This document shows, piece by piece, positions 16,663-26,543 of a stretch of 64,000 nucleotides of DNA. The position numbers were made by a program, and so were the translations under genes. The notes beneath the pieces were generated by a model, which saw only the letters and a list, made by a program, of their open reading frames with translations, made no database searches and was not told where the DNA came from. This DNA comes from Allomuricauda sp. CAU 1633. GTDB taxonomy: Bacteria > Bacteroidota > Bacteroidia > Flavobacteriales > Flavobacteriaceae. Positions within the stretch are counted from its first letter, which is position 1, and every line of letters begins with the position of its first letter. Where the stretch lies: NCBI RefSeq assembly GCF_017313225.1, contig NZ_JAFLNE010000001.1, positions 682,001 to 746,000 on the forward strand. Direction: 5' to 3'.

Positions 16663-18735
16663 TTAATCAAAATCAGAAGCGCTGACTCCTTCATTCACTT
16701 TGAGTTCTTTTACAGTAAATTCAAAGTTTTGTGGGCCCATGCTCTGCGACAATTGAAAAGGAAATTTAACCCCGGAAACTTCTTGATAATCAGCAAACCC
16801 CATGATATTCTGCATTTGCTCCCCTTGGATTTCTTCCACAGAAATTTCTTGAATCTTTAAACCGGATTCAATATCATAAAAGGCTGTCTTTTTATCAGTG
16901 ATCTTCAATTTATACGCTTTTTTGTCGCCAACAGCTTCAATCCCTTCCAAAGAAACATTACCAGCAGCCAAATAATTTAATTCTGGGAAAGCAGCAGATT
17001 CTTCTTTGATTTTCTCAATTTCTTCAGGAGAAAGATCTTTGCGTTGTCCTTGCACCACCATATAGCCTGCATCGCCATCCAAAACTTGTTTTTGCATGGA
17101 GTTGCCCATTACCTTTATGTCTTGCATAAATTGGTCTTGAGAGGTCTTTTTTAGTTCCAGCTCCAAGGTCGTGCCCTGCATTTCGGCTTCAGCAATCATG
17201 GCATAGGATTCTACACCTTCCAAGTTGGACTTTCCACCTATCGCTTCAATATACTTTTCCAAAACTGTGTTGGCAGTCATACCCTCTGGAACTGCCGAAT
17301 TATACTCAGTTTTTTCGGTTTTGTTGGCGAATTTGTCGTAGTGGAATACCGGAACTTCCTTACCTTTAAAAGTGACTTTTTCAAGGTTTTCCACAACATC
17401 ACTTCCTTTGCCCACAACAACTACCCTGGCATTGGAGGTGGTTAGGTGTTTTTGGGCAGCTTTTTGTACATCGGCAATGGAAACAGCATCAAGTCGCTCC
17501 AAATAGTTTTTATAAAAATCGCTGGGCAGGTCTTCCGTTTCAATATTTAGGGCATAGGCGGCAATGGTGGTAGGGTTTTCCAGGGCCATTACAAAGTTAC
17601 CGGCATATTCTGCCTTTGCGTTGGAGAGTTCTTCGGCTGTTACAGGCTCATGGATTATTTTGTCTATTTCCTTTAAAATTTCGACCACAGCACTGTCGGT
17701 TACGGCATTTCTTACTTGTGCGGAGGCATCAAAACGAATGGGGCTATACTTGTTGTCCCTAATGGCGGAGTAGGAGCCGTAGGTATACCCTTTGTCTTCT
17801 CTTAGATTCAGATGCAGCCTACCTTGCGAACCACCTCCCAAAATCTTATTGGCCAGCAATGCATTTAAATAGTCATCATCCTTCATTTTGAGTTCTGTGA
17901 TGTTCTCCACGGCCACTTCAGACTGTACGGCATTGGGCGCATCCACAAAATTAATTTGGGTGTACTGCACATCTGTGGGTTTTGAATAACTGAACGATGG
18001 GGGAACGGCTTTGGACCATGGGGTAAAATGCGTGGTGATGAGCTCCTTGGCATTTTCAAAATCAACATCCCCAATAATGATCAAATAGGCGTTCGCTGGC
18101 ACAAAATAGTTTCTGTAGAATTGTTCCACATCGGCCAAGGTCACGTTATTTACCGTTTCTTCTGAAGTGATTTCGCCATATGGGTGATTTTTACCGTAAG
18201 CCAGGGCGAGTTGTACCCTGGTGGCAATGGCTGAAATATCCTTTTCCTGACTTTTGAGCCCGGTAAGGAGTTGCTCCTTTTCTTTTTCGAATTCCTCTTG
18301 AGTAAAGTTGGGATTAAGGGCAGCATCGGCCATAAGTTCCAAAATCCGTGGAAAGTATTTGGACAGGCAATTGGCGGATGCACTTTGACTTCCAATACTT
18401 ATGGAAGCACCCAAAAAATCCACTTCTTCATAAAAATCATCCTTGGGGATGGAAGTGGACCCTTTTCCCAACATGCTGGAGGTCAAATCGGATACGCCAG
18501 CTTTATCCCCTTGTAAAATAGGAGGATTATCTATAGTCAAATACATATTGACCCGTGGTAATTTATGATTTTCCACCACCATTACTTTAAGCCCGTTGTG
18601 TAATTCAAAACGAGCAGGTTCCTCTAGATTTATTTCTGGCGCAGGTCCCTTTTTTGGAGGTGTGGTACGATCTATTTGTGCGTTTGTTACTGCCCAAAAA
18701 AGTGACAGTACAGAAAATAGGATATACTTTTTCAT
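16663..18735 (-). CDS. M16 family peptidase-like subunit fused to LolA-like domain
   Basis: The 690-residue secreted protein (signal peptide ending FWAVTNAQ) has a two-lobe pitrilysin fold at about 40-460. The zinc motif HxxEH is missing (SSMLGKGST at that place), so it is the non-catalytic partner of the gene directly upstream. From about residue 485 on there is a beta-rich domain that begins EKYIEAIGGKSNLEGV and resembles LolA/LolB-type lipoprotein-binding folds. Start ATG 18735 lies one base beyond the stop of the upstream gene; an ATG at 18750 would overlap it. The two probably form a heterodimeric periplasmic peptidase. Confidence 0.85.
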   Translation of the reverse strand: MKKYILFSVLSLFWAVTNAQIDRTTPPKKGPAPEINLEEPARFELHNGLKVMVVENHKLPRVNMYLTIDNPPILQGDKAGVSDLTSSMLGKGSTSIPKDDFYEEVDFLGASISIGSQSASANCLSKYFPRILELMADAALNPNFTQEEFEKEKEQLLTGLKSQEKDISAIATRVQLALAYGKNHPYGEITSEETVNNVTLADVEQFYRNYFVPANAYLIIIGDVDFENAKELITTHFTPWSKAVPPSFSYSKPTDVQYTQINFVDAPNAVQSEVAVENITELKMKDDDYLNALLANKILGGGSQGRLHLNLREDKGYTYGSYSAIRDNKYSPIRFDASAQVRNAVTDSAVVEILKEIDKIIHEPVTAEELSNAKAEYAGNFVMALENPTTIAAYALNIETEDLPSDFYKNYLERLDAVSIADVQKAAQKHLTTSNARVVVVGKGSDVVENLEKVTFKGKEVPVFHYDKFANKTEKTEYNSAVPEGMTANTVLEKYIEAIGGKSNLEGVESYAMIAEAEMQGTTLELELKKTSQDQFMQDIKVMGNSMQKQVLDGDAGYMVVQGQRKDLSPEEIEKIKEESAAFPELNYLAAGNVSLEGIEAVGDKKAYKLKITDKKTAFYDIESGLKIQEISVEEIQGEQMQNIMGFADYQEVSGVKFPFQLSQSMGPQNFEFTVKELKVNEGVSASDFD

Positions 18736-18736
18736 T

Positions 18737-20059
18737 TTAATTGGCATCATTTTGTTCAGGTAAATACTCCAGCTCCAGACGTTGGTTTACTTTTAGATAC
18801 TTTTTGGCCACTTCCTGGATTTCTTCCCGGGTTATGGATCGGTAAATATCAATTTCGGTATTGATGAGGTTGGTATCGTCACGTAACAAATAATTTTCAG
18901 CGAGGGAGTTGGCAATTCCTTCAACACTGCTATTGGCATTCACATAGCGGTTTTCGAACTTATTTTGAAGTTTTTGATAGTCTTTTTCAGAAATGAGCTC
19001 AGTCTGAAGCTTTAAAATTTCAGCATCGATTTCGTCTTTAAGATCCTGGATGGTATGTTCTCCGAGCGGAAGTCCTCCCAAAATATAGGCGCTGTAATCT
19101 TCACCATCCAAAGGGAATGCAAAGACTTGAAGTGCCATTTTTTTATCATCCACCAACTTTTTATAGAGTTTGGAACTTTCACCATCACTCAAATACGCAG
19201 AAATCATATTGATGATATAGGCATCCCTTTCAGCTTGTCCAGGAGTTCTATACGCCAAGAAGATGGCTGGAATCTGAATATTGGGATCATGGTAGGTAGC
19301 AAATAGGGTTGAGGTGATAGGGTCTTCCTTTATCTGGGGTCTATCAATTTCGGCACCTTTTGGAATGGGACCAAAATAATCGGAAATCATTTTTTTGGTC
19401 TTTTCGGTTTCAAAATCGCCAGCCACCACCAACACCGCATTATTTGGGACATAATAGGTCTTGTTGAAGTTTTTGAAATCATCCAAAGTGGCACTGGCCA
19501 AATGCTCCAAAGAGCCAACTACGGCCCATCGGTAGGGATGTTTTATGAAAAGATTTTTACAGATCTGCTCAAAATAAGCACCGTAAGGCGAATTGTCCAC
19601 CCGAAGTCTTCGCTCTTCTTGTACCACCTCTTTTTGGGTATCCACTCCGACTTGACCAATAATGGGGTGCATCAAGCGCTCGGACTCTAACCACAGACCC
19701 GTTTCCAAACTATTGGACGGGAAAGTTTCATAATAATAGGTGCGGTCCAAATAGGTGTTGGCATTACCCCGCCCGCCATTCGAGGAAACTATTTTGTCCC
19801 ATTCACCGCGTTCAATGTTCTGGGTGCCCTCAAACAATAAATGCTCAAAAAAATGGGCGAATCCGGTTTTTTGTGGATCTTCATCCTTGGATCCCACATG
19901 GTACATAACGGCGGTGGTCACTACAGGGGCCGTGTTATCCTGATGTAAAATTACATGCAGGCCATTTGGCAGATCATACTCTTCAAAGGCTACTTCTTGT
20001 GCTGATAGAAAATGGCCCAAGGTAAGTATGAAAAGCACAGAAAGTAAATGTCTTTTCAT
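18737..20059 (-). CDS. M16 family zinc metallopeptidase, catalytic subunit
   Basis: The 440-residue protein has a signal peptide (ending HFLSAQE) and the inverted zinc motif HxxEH as His69, Glu72 and His73 in HFFEHLLFEGT, with the third ligand region KEVVQEERR downstream. It is a pitrilysin/insulinase-type enzyme that cuts peptides in an enclosed chamber. It is the first gene of a two-gene unit with the inactive, LolA-fused partner. Paired active and inactive M16 genes are common in this phylum. The leader between 20060 and 20246 is shared with the divergent DUF4199 gene; I saw no exact promoter box there. Confidence 0.92.
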   Translation of the reverse strand: MKRHLLSVLFILTLGHFLSAQEVAFEEYDLPNGLHVILHQDNTAPVVTTAVMYHVGSKDEDPQKTGFAHFFEHLLFEGTQNIERGEWDKIVSSNGGRGNANTYLDRTYYYETFPSNSLETGLWLESERLMHPIIGQVGVDTQKEVVQEERRLRVDNSPYGAYFEQICKNLFIKHPYRWAVVGSLEHLASATLDDFKNFNKTYYVPNNAVLVVAGDFETEKTKKMISDYFGPIPKGAEIDRPQIKEDPITSTLFATYHDPNIQIPAIFLAYRTPGQAERDAYIINMISAYLSDGESSKLYKKLVDDKKMALQVFAFPLDGEDYSAYILGGLPLGEHTIQDLKDEIDAEILKLQTELISEKDYQKLQNKFENRYVNANSSVEGIANSLAENYLLRDDTNLINTEIDIYRSITREEIQEVAKKYLKVNQRLELEYLPEQNDAN

Positions 20060-20246
20060 GATATGTTATTTTAATATTGGTGTACGATGTACTACTGAGG
20101 TTGGTATTGATTTGATGATTGATGTTACGTTAAATATAGGATAAAATTTACAAGCGGAATCAACAGACTGCAAGTCTTTAAAAGAATCTATGGGATAATT
20201 CGTAAACATTCAGTAAATTAAACATCGCATCCAAAAATAAAATGAG

Positions 20247-20693
20247 ATGAAAAATTTAACCCTGCCTATTCGTTTTGGGATAGTTACCAGTGCTGTTCTC
20301 ATCGCGTATTTTTTGATCTTGTCCCTAATGGGAAAGCATACCAATGTCTTCTATAGCTTGTTCAATGGGATCATTACCGGGTTTGGTATTTATGAAACTA
20401 TAAAGTACACCAAGCTTAGGCAAGGCAAAGGTTTCAATTACGGAAATGGATTCACGGCAGGAATCACCACAGGGTTTATTGCCACGCTGATATTCACCAT
20501 TTTCTTCGCATTTTATAGCACGGAATTGAACGGTGCGTATTTGGATGAACTCTCCAAAGTATGGGCCAAGGACTACAAAAACTTCCAAGGAATTGTTTTC
20601 TTTACGGTGGCCATTATGGGATTTGCCACTACCTTGGTTTTAACGCTTTCCTTTATGCAACTCTTCAAATCCTCCAACAATCAAAAAAAATAA
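20247..20693 (+). CDS. DUF4199 family membrane protein
   Basis: The 148-residue protein has four predicted membrane helices: about residues 8-27, 34-50, 68-90 and 115-138. A conserved loop KLRQGKGFNYGNGF follows the second helix, the mark of DUF4199. The family is widespread in Bacteroidota and has no known function. It stands alone, divergent from the M16 pair and just upstream of the rplU promoter. Confidence 0.8.
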   Translation: MKNLTLPIRFGIVTSAVLIAYFLILSLMGKHTNVFYSLFNGIITGFGIYETIKYTKLRQGKGFNYGNGFTAGITTGFIATLIFTIFFAFYSTELNGAYLDELSKVWAKDYKNFQGIVFFTVAIMGFATTLVLTLSFMQLFKSSNNQKK

Positions 20694-20716
20694 TGTCCCA
20701 AAGGGAGATATAATAC

Positions 20717-20746
20717 TTGTAGATTAAGGATTTAGCAGTATATTTG
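20717..20746 (+). promoter_or_regulatory. Promoter of rplU-rpmA
   Basis: TTG at 20717-20719, a 19-base spacer and TATATTTG at 20739-20746: a textbook Bacteroidota promoter. Transcription would start near 20753, leaving a leader of about 43 bases before rplU. No obvious structured L21-binding leader was recognised. Confidence 0.75.
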
Positions 20747-20795
20747 CACCCGCTAATTTAATAAAGCGACCATAAATTAATCTAATTAACGCATT

Positions 20796-21347
20796 ATGTA
20801 CGCAATTGTAGAGATGGCAGGGCAGCAATTTAAAGTTGCAAAAGACCAGAAAGTGTACGTTCACCGTTTGCAGACCGAGGAAGGCAAAAAAGTTACTTTT
20901 GACAAAGTTCTTCTTTTGGATGATAATGGAAACGTTACTATTGGCGCCCCAGTCATAGAAGGTGCGGCTGTTGAAGCCAAAGTTGTAAAGCACCTTAAGG
21001 GAGATAAAGTAATTGTCTTCAAAAAGAAAAGACGTAAAGGTTTCAAAAAGAAAAACGGTCACAGGCAATATTTGACTGAGATTGTTGTTGAAAGTATCGT
21101 AGCCAAAGGAGCCAAGAAAGCCGCTCCTGCAGCAAAAGCCAAAACTGAAGAGAAACCTGCTGCTGAGCCTAAGAAAGAAGTAGCCAAAAAAGCTGAAGCT
21201 CCTAAAAAGGAAGCTCCAAAAGCAAAGGCAACTGAGGATTTGAGCTCCAAAACGGTAGCAGAGTTGAAGGAAATGGCAAAGGCTAAAGATATTACTGGAT
21301 ATTCTTCCATGAAGAAAGCCGAGTTGATTGAAGCGTTAAGTAAATAA
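20796..21347 (+). CDS. rplU: 50S ribosomal protein bL21 with C-terminal extension
   Basis: Residues 1-103 are bL21 (start MYAIVEMAGQQFKVAKDQK; core KRRKGFKKKNGHRQYLTEI), which binds 23S rRNA. After it comes an extension of about 80 residues: an Ala/Lys/Glu/Pro-rich linker of roughly 45 residues (KKAAPAAKAKTEEKP and on) and a compact tail, LSSKTVAELKEMAKAKDI to KKAELIEALSK, that looks like a Rho-N/SAP-type nucleic-acid-binding motif. The total is 183 residues against about 103 in E. coli. rpmA follows after 24 bases. Confidence 0.95.
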   Translation: MYAIVEMAGQQFKVAKDQKVYVHRLQTEEGKKVTFDKVLLLDDNGNVTIGAPVIEGAAVEAKVVKHLKGDKVIVFKKKRRKGFKKKNGHRQYLTEIVVESIVAKGAKKAAPAAKAKTEEKPAAEPKKEVAKKAEAPKKEAPKAKATEDLSSKTVAELKEMAKAKDITGYSSMKKAELIEALSK

Positions 21348-21371
21348 GACACGAACTAAAATTTATATATC

Positions 21372-21632
21372 ATGGCTCACAAGAAAGGTGTAGGTAGTTC
21401 AAAAAACGGTAGAGAATCAGAATCGAAACGCTTGGGCGTTAAGATTTTTGGTGGTCAGGCAGCTGTTGCTGGTAACATCATTGTTAGACAACGTGGTACC
21501 AAGCACAATCCTGGCGAAAATGTATACGCTGGTAAAGACCATACTTTGCATGCCAAGGTAGACGGTATTGTTAAGTTTGAAAAGAAAGCAGGTGGAAAAT
21601 CTTTTGTTTCCATTGAGCCTTTCCAAGCTTAA
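21372..21632 (+). CDS. rpmA: 50S ribosomal protein bL27
   Basis: The 86-residue protein starts [16 protein letters not shown] and has the core [15 protein letters not shown], the standard bL27 sequence. The N-terminal tail reaches the peptidyl-transferase centre. No Firmicutes-type N-terminal extension needing cleavage is present. It is second in the rplU unit and is followed by a terminator. Confidence 0.98.
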   Translation: MAHKKGVGSSKNGRESESKRLGVKIFGGQAAVAGNIIVRQRGTKHNPGENVYAGKDHTLHAKVDGIVKFEKKAGGKSFVSIEPFQA

Positions 21633-21653
21633 TAACAAGATTTATATCATATT

Positions 21654-21686
21654 GAAGGCCTCGCAGTAGCGGGGCCTTTCTTTTTC
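21654..21686 (+). terminator. Terminator of rplU-rpmA
   Basis: AAGGCCTCGC at 21655-21664 pairs with GCGGGGCCTT at 21669-21678 (one G-U pair), with a 4-base loop and a T-rich run after it. Confidence 0.85.
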
Positions 21687-21776
21687 CTAACCCATTGATA
21701 AAGGTTTAATAACCTCTTGATGATATTTGGGCGAACGTAATTGTGTTTCTTGAACTTTCTTTGCCAATTACGTTCA

Positions 21777-23375
21777 ATGAGAACACATTTTGGACCTTTT
21801 TTTCTTTTGATGGTGGTGATGCTTCTTGTCCATGGCAATAGTATGGCTCAACAAGCACCTATTGACCTTTCCTCCCAAACATCAGACCCAACCTATTTGG
21901 AGCTCCAAAAGCAGTTGGAACAGTCCAAAAGCAAACCGGAGTTTCCTAAACAAATAGCTCAAAGCCACTTAAAGCTTGGGGAATACTACCGCTCTTTAGG
22001 ATTGTATTCCGAAGCTATGGAACAATACAACAGGGCCTTGGAGCAGATTGGAACCGATTTCAACGACACGCTTTACATGACCCTGAATAACCATATTGGT
22101 AGGGTTTACCTTTCCCAAAATAATTTTGAGCTTGCTGAACAACATTTCACCGAAACCATGAACACTACGGTGAATTTGGAAGATAGCAAAGGACAAGCAG
22201 AATCCATGGCACTACTTGGGGCATGCTATGAAAAACAAGGAGAATATGACAAGGCCTTAGCCTATCAAAAAGAAAGTCTCTTGTTGTTTGAACAGCTGGA
22301 AGACAAACATGGCGTAGCCATGACCAATGAGAACATCGGGAGCATTTATGAAGATTTGGAACAATTTGATTTGGCCCAGCAATATTTTTATAAAGCCTAT
22401 GCGTATTTGCAGGACAGCAATACTGCAGAAGAAATCAATGTGCTCAATAATTTGGGAGACAGCTTTCGAAAAACAGGAAAATATGAGTCGGCCCTCTCTT
22501 ATACGGGCAAGGCACTCGATATTGCGAAACAGTTGAATGATTTCCACCAGCTGGAAAGTGCCCATAAAGATTTGTCCAAAACCTATGCCCTCATGGGCGA
22601 TTTTGAAAAGGCCCATGCCCAGTTGATGGAAGCTGAAGAATACAACAGTGCCATGCTCACCGCACAAAACACCAATCAGCTCAATGTGCTTCAGACCATT
22701 TACGAGACCAACAAAAAAGAGGCTGAAATTCAATTGTTGAAGGAACAGAATAAGGTAAGTGCTGCCAATCAAAACCTGTTGTGGGTGGCTTTGTTTGCCT
22801 TGGCGGCCATCCTAACCATTTTGTACAGCTATTTGGGCAGAAAGCGTAAGGCCAAGCTTAAAATCCAAGAATACAAACAGCGAATGCTCAAGGCGGAGCT
22901 TGATAAAAAAGCCATTGAGGAAAAAAACTTGCAAAATGAGGTTCAGCTTAAAACGGCCTCACTATCCCGGTACAGCCTCCATCTTTCCCAGAAAAATAAA
23001 ATCTTACTTGATTTGGCGAACACCCTTCGGAACATTGCATCCCGAAGAAACATGGACACCTCGGAAAAAATAAAAGCTTTGGTAAAGGAGATTGATTTTA
23101 ATCTGCAACAGGAAGACGAATGGGACGAATTCATGAATTTCTTTAAAGAAATTCACCCAGAGTTTATCAAAAAACTATCATCACTTTCTGATTCAAGCCT
23201 TTCCCCGGCTGAACTTAGGTTGGGCATGCTATTGCGATTGAATCTCTCCTCCAAAGAAATTGCATCCATCCTTCGGGTGACCCCAGACAGTGTTCGTGTG
23301 GCCCGTCACCGACTTCGCAAAAAGCTTCCCATAGATCAGAAGGACGAGTTGGTAAATTTTATGATTGAACTTTGA
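21777..23375 (+). CDS. TPR sensor-type regulator with LuxR-like HTH
   Basis: Starting at ATG 21777 (532 residues), the protein has a signal or first membrane segment (FGPFFLLMVVMLLVHG), about six tetratricopeptide repeats (residues 35-310), a second membrane helix (LLWVALFALAAILTILYSYL, near 335-355), a charged coiled coil, and a C-terminal helix-turn-helix (LSPAELRLGMLLRLNLSSKE, then IASILRVTPDSVRVARHRL). This layout puts the repeats in the periplasm and the DNA-binding end in the cytoplasm. It lies directly upstream of a TonB receptor and a phytase gene, so it may regulate them; this is inferred from position only. Confidence 0.8.
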   Translation: MRTHFGPFFLLMVVMLLVHGNSMAQQAPIDLSSQTSDPTYLELQKQLEQSKSKPEFPKQIAQSHLKLGEYYRSLGLYSEAMEQYNRALEQIGTDFNDTLYMTLNNHIGRVYLSQNNFELAEQHFTETMNTTVNLEDSKGQAESMALLGACYEKQGEYDKALAYQKESLLLFEQLEDKHGVAMTNENIGSIYEDLEQFDLAQQYFYKAYAYLQDSNTAEEINVLNNLGDSFRKTGKYESALSYTGKALDIAKQLNDFHQLESAHKDLSKTYALMGDFEKAHAQLMEAEEYNSAMLTAQNTNQLNVLQTIYETNKKEAEIQLLKEQNKVSAANQNLLWVALFALAAILTILYSYLGRKRKAKLKIQEYKQRMLKAELDKKAIEEKNLQNEVQLKTASLSRYSLHLSQKNKILLDLANTLRNIASRRNMDTSEKIKALVKEIDFNLQQEDEWDEFMNFFKEIHPEFIKKLSSLSDSSLSPAELRLGMLLRLNLSSKEIASILRVTPDSVRVARHRLRKKLPIDQKDELVNFMIEL

Positions 23376-23513
23376 CCCATTTTCATCCCAATTTTTTGAA
23401 AAGGTTAGCCCCATGTAAAAAAAATGTAATTGTTGCCCTCTTGTTTCTGCCGTCCCACCGATTTGTTTCCTTTTTGTTTCCCTTTAGTTTAAATCATAAT
23501 GAACTGATATACA

Positions 23514-23521
23514 TAGTTTTG
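23514..23521 (+). promoter_or_regulatory. -7 promoter box of the receptor gene
   Basis: TAGTTTTG matches TAnnTTTG exactly, 24 bases before the ATG at 23546. There is no TTG at the expected -33 distance, as might be so for a regulated promoter. Confidence 0.45.
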
Positions 23522-23545
23522 GATAGCATTCTAACTAGAACCAAA

Positions 23546-26449
23546 ATGAAACCAATGAACGCAAGGAAACTACTTTTTGTAACGCTTTTTTTGATGTTTG
23601 GACTTGTAAAAGCACAAGCACAAACAGGCAATATTCAAGGAACCATTACCGATGAAAACGGAATTTATGTTCCGGGTGCCAACGTATTTATTGAATCACT
23701 GGCCAAAGGGGCTATTACCGATTTTGATGGAAGGTTTACCATTGTTGGTATTCCCGAAGGGAGCTATACCTTAAAGATCACCTACATGGGCTATGCTGAT
23801 GTTGACCAAGAGGTCTCTGTATCTGGTGGTCAAACCACAGGTGTAAACATTGTCTTGAATCCAAGTAATGTAGAACTGGACGAGGTTCAGGTAAGTGCTT
23901 ATGGACTTAGTGGTCAAGCCAAAGCCTTGAACACGCAACGTACCAATCTGAACATTACCAACGTGGTATCTACAGACCAGATTGGGAAATTTCCCGATGC
24001 CAATATTGGGGACGCCGTTAAGCGTATTCCTGGTATCACCATGCAGGTGGACCAAGGTGAGGCAAGAAATATTATTGTTCGTGGTCTTTCGCCGCAGTTG
24101 AACTCCGTTACCTTGAACGGAAGCCGTATTCCTTCCGCAGAATCGGATAACAGAAACATCCAAATGGACTTGATTCCTTCGGACATGATCCAAACCATTG
24201 AAGTGAACAAAGCGGTGACTCCAGACATGGATGCGGACGCTTTGGGGGGTTCTGTAAACTTGGTGACCCGTACCGCTCCTCAAGGATTTAGGATTTCCGC
24301 TACCGCAGGATCGGGAATCAATTTTATCACCGACAAACGAATTTGGAACGGCTCTCTTTTAGTAGGTGACCGTACCAATGATGGCAAATTCGGATATATG
24401 TTTTCGGCAACCATCAACGATAATGATTTTGGTTCAGATAATATCGAGGCTGAATGGAGCGACGAATTTGAATACTATACTGGTGAAGATGATGATGAAG
24501 GAGACCCTATTTTAGAAGAGGTAGATGTTGATCCCTATACTAATGTAACCGAGCAGCGCACCTATTTGGTGCAACGGGTACGAAGAAGTTTTTCTGCCAA
24601 TTTTGATTACCAAATCAATGCTGCCAACAATATTTATTTGAAAACCATGTACAACTGGCGAGACGATCGAGAAAACCGATTCGCTTTTGCCCAAGAGATA
24701 TTGGATGGTGAGGATATTGAAGAAGGCGATTTTACCATAACCAATGGAATCCCGACCCGTTTCCCAATTGAAGCCGTACGTGAGTCTAAAGGAGGAATCG
24801 CGGGAGGAAGAAATAAAAACCGTAGGTTGGAAGATCAGCGCATGCAAAACTATACCTTGGGAGGTAACCATCTTTTTGGCAGTTTAAAGTTCGATTGGAT
24901 GGGGTCTTACGCAAAAGCATCCGAAGAGCGTTTGAACGAGCGTTACGCTGCTTACGCTGCTGAATACATTGTAAATAATGATAACAGCAATCCAAAGTAT
25001 CCTATTATGACTGCTTCCGACCCAAGTGATTTCAGCAATTTGGACAACTTTGAGTTCGATGAAATCACTAACGAAAACCAATATACTGAAGAGGAGGACA
25101 TCAACTTCTTTGCAAACTTTGAGCTTCCCGCCGATTTCTTTGGACAAGGGAATGGGACCATTAAGTTTGGGGCAAGAGGTCGCTTCAAGACCAAATTAAG
25201 AGACAACGACTTCTTCGAATACGATTTGGAAGATGATTTTCCGACCTTGGGGGCAGTTCCCGTAAAAAGCTACACCGACCCAGATTTTCTGGCAGGTGAA
25301 AAATATCAAGCAGGAACCTTTGCCAGTGAAGAATGGTTGGGTGCGTTGAATTTGAACAGCACCAATGGTGAAGCCTTGCCAGATGAATTTTTGCCCGGAA
25401 ACTTTGAGGTAAAGGAAAACGTATTGGCAGCCTACGTAATGTTCAACCAAAAACTATCTGATAAATTAAGTGTATTGGCCGGTGCAAGATTTGAGAATAC
25501 CAAGCTTGAAACTGATGGTAACCGAGTTATTTATATTGAAGAGGATGAGGACGCAGATATAGAGGAAAGCATTGAAGTTGAGCCTGTATCTGATGAAAAC
25601 TCCTATACCAATTTACTACCAGGCATCCATTTCAAGTACGATGTGGACACCAATACCATTCTTCGTTTTGCATGGACCAACACCTTGGCCCGTCCAAATT
25701 ACGAAGATTTGATCCCAAGGGCTGAGATTGTGAATGAGGATGAAGAAGTCATCGTGGGGAATCCAGAATTGGATCCAACCACTTCCATGAACTTTGATTT
25801 AAACGCAGAGCATTATTTTCAGAATGTGGGAATTGTTTCTGGTGGGCTTTTCTACAAAAGAATCAATGATTTTATATACACATTTATCACAGAGGCCGAA
25901 GATGATTCCTTTGGTTCTGGAACAACAGGTTACGATGTCTTTCAACCGTTAAATGGGGATTCTGCTTCCATTTTTGGGGCTGAGCTTTCTTTTCAGCGTC
26001 AGTTGGATTTCTTGCCTGGTTTCGCCAAAAACTTCAGCATTTATTTAAACTATACCTACTTATCTTCCAGTGCCGATGGCATCCGCAACGAAGATGGTGA
26101 TGAGCGTACCGACCTTGACTTGCCCAACACGGCACCCAACATGTTCAACGGATCTTTGGGCTATGCCGATAAAAGGTTTAGCGCGCGACTTTCAGCCAAC
26201 TTTTCCGATTCGTATATCGATGAAATTGGAGGAAACGCTTTTGAGGACCGATACTATGACACCCAGTTCTTCTTGGATTTCAATGCCAGCTATGCCATTA
26301 CCAACAACTTGAGGATTTATACCGATGTGAACAACATCACCAATCAACCCCTACGGTATTTCCAAAGTGTAAAAGAACGGACCCAACAAGCTGAATTTTA
26401 CAGCATTCGATTTACCTTCGGATTGAAATACGATTTGTTCAGAAAATAA
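23546..26449 (+). CDS. TonB-dependent receptor, likely linked to phytate use
   Basis: The 967-residue outer-membrane receptor has a signal peptide (ending VKAQAQ), a carboxypeptidase-regulatory-like domain (NIQGTITDENGIYVPGANV, about residues 30-110), a plug (about 125-250; VRGLSPQLNSVTLNGSRIPS) and a large barrel ending FGLKYDLFRK. The plug motif GKFPDANIGDAVKRIPGI is typical of large receptors for oligomeric or complex substrates. The frame is open back to 23372, but the signal peptide begins at ATG 23546. The beta-propeller phytase lies 94 bases downstream, which suggests that the receptor takes up phytate or its products. Confidence 0.88.
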   Translation: MKPMNARKLLFVTLFLMFGLVKAQAQTGNIQGTITDENGIYVPGANVFIESLAKGAITDFDGRFTIVGIPEGSYTLKITYMGYADVDQEVSVSGGQTTGVNIVLNPSNVELDEVQVSAYGLSGQAKALNTQRTNLNITNVVSTDQIGKFPDANIGDAVKRIPGITMQVDQGEARNIIVRGLSPQLNSVTLNGSRIPSAESDNRNIQMDLIPSDMIQTIEVNKAVTPDMDADALGGSVNLVTRTAPQGFRISATAGSGINFITDKRIWNGSLLVGDRTNDGKFGYMFSATINDNDFGSDNIEAEWSDEFEYYTGEDDDEGDPILEEVDVDPYTNVTEQRTYLVQRVRRSFSANFDYQINAANNIYLKTMYNWRDDRENRFAFAQEILDGEDIEEGDFTITNGIPTRFPIEAVRESKGGIAGGRNKNRRLEDQRMQNYTLGGNHLFGSLKFDWMGSYAKASEERLNERYAAYAAEYIVNNDNSNPKYPIMTASDPSDFSNLDNFEFDEITNENQYTEEEDINFFANFELPADFFGQGNGTIKFGARGRFKTKLRDNDFFEYDLEDDFPTLGAVPVKSYTDPDFLAGEKYQAGTFASEEWLGALNLNSTNGEALPDEFLPGNFEVKENVLAAYVMFNQKLSDKLSVLAGARFENTKLETDGNRVIYIEEDEDADIEESIEVEPVSDENSYTNLLPGIHFKYDVDTNTILRFAWTNTLARPNYEDLIPRAEIVNEDEEVIVGNPELDPTTSMNFDLNAEHYFQNVGIVSGGLFYKRINDFIYTFITEAEDDSFGSGTTGYDVFQPLNGDSASIFGAELSFQRQLDFLPGFAKNFSIYLNYTYLSSSADGIRNEDGDERTDLDLPNTAPNMFNGSLGYADKRFSARLSANFSDSYIDEIGGNAFEDRYYDTQFFLDFNASYAITNNLRIYTDVNNITNQPLRYFQSVKERTQQAEFYSIRFTFGLKYDLFRK

Positions 26450-26483
26450 TTCAGGTAGTATTTTATATACTAAGTCATGATGA

Positions 26484-26508
26484 GTGCCCGCCCATAAAGG
26501 GTGGGTAC
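26484..26508 (+). other. Hairpin between receptor and phytase genes
   Basis: A 10-bp stem (26484-26493 with 26499-26508, two G-U pairs, 5-base loop). No U run follows, so it may reduce or stabilise downstream mRNA rather than terminate. Confidence 0.4.
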
Positions 26509-26543
26509 TTGGAGTGACAACCGTTATCCATAAAGTTTCTAGT

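Noticed and set aside
20165..20177. AGACT-GCA-AGTCT inverted repeat in the gap before the DUF4199 gene
   Set aside because: The stem is only 5 bp and is expected by chance; there is no U run or promoter link.
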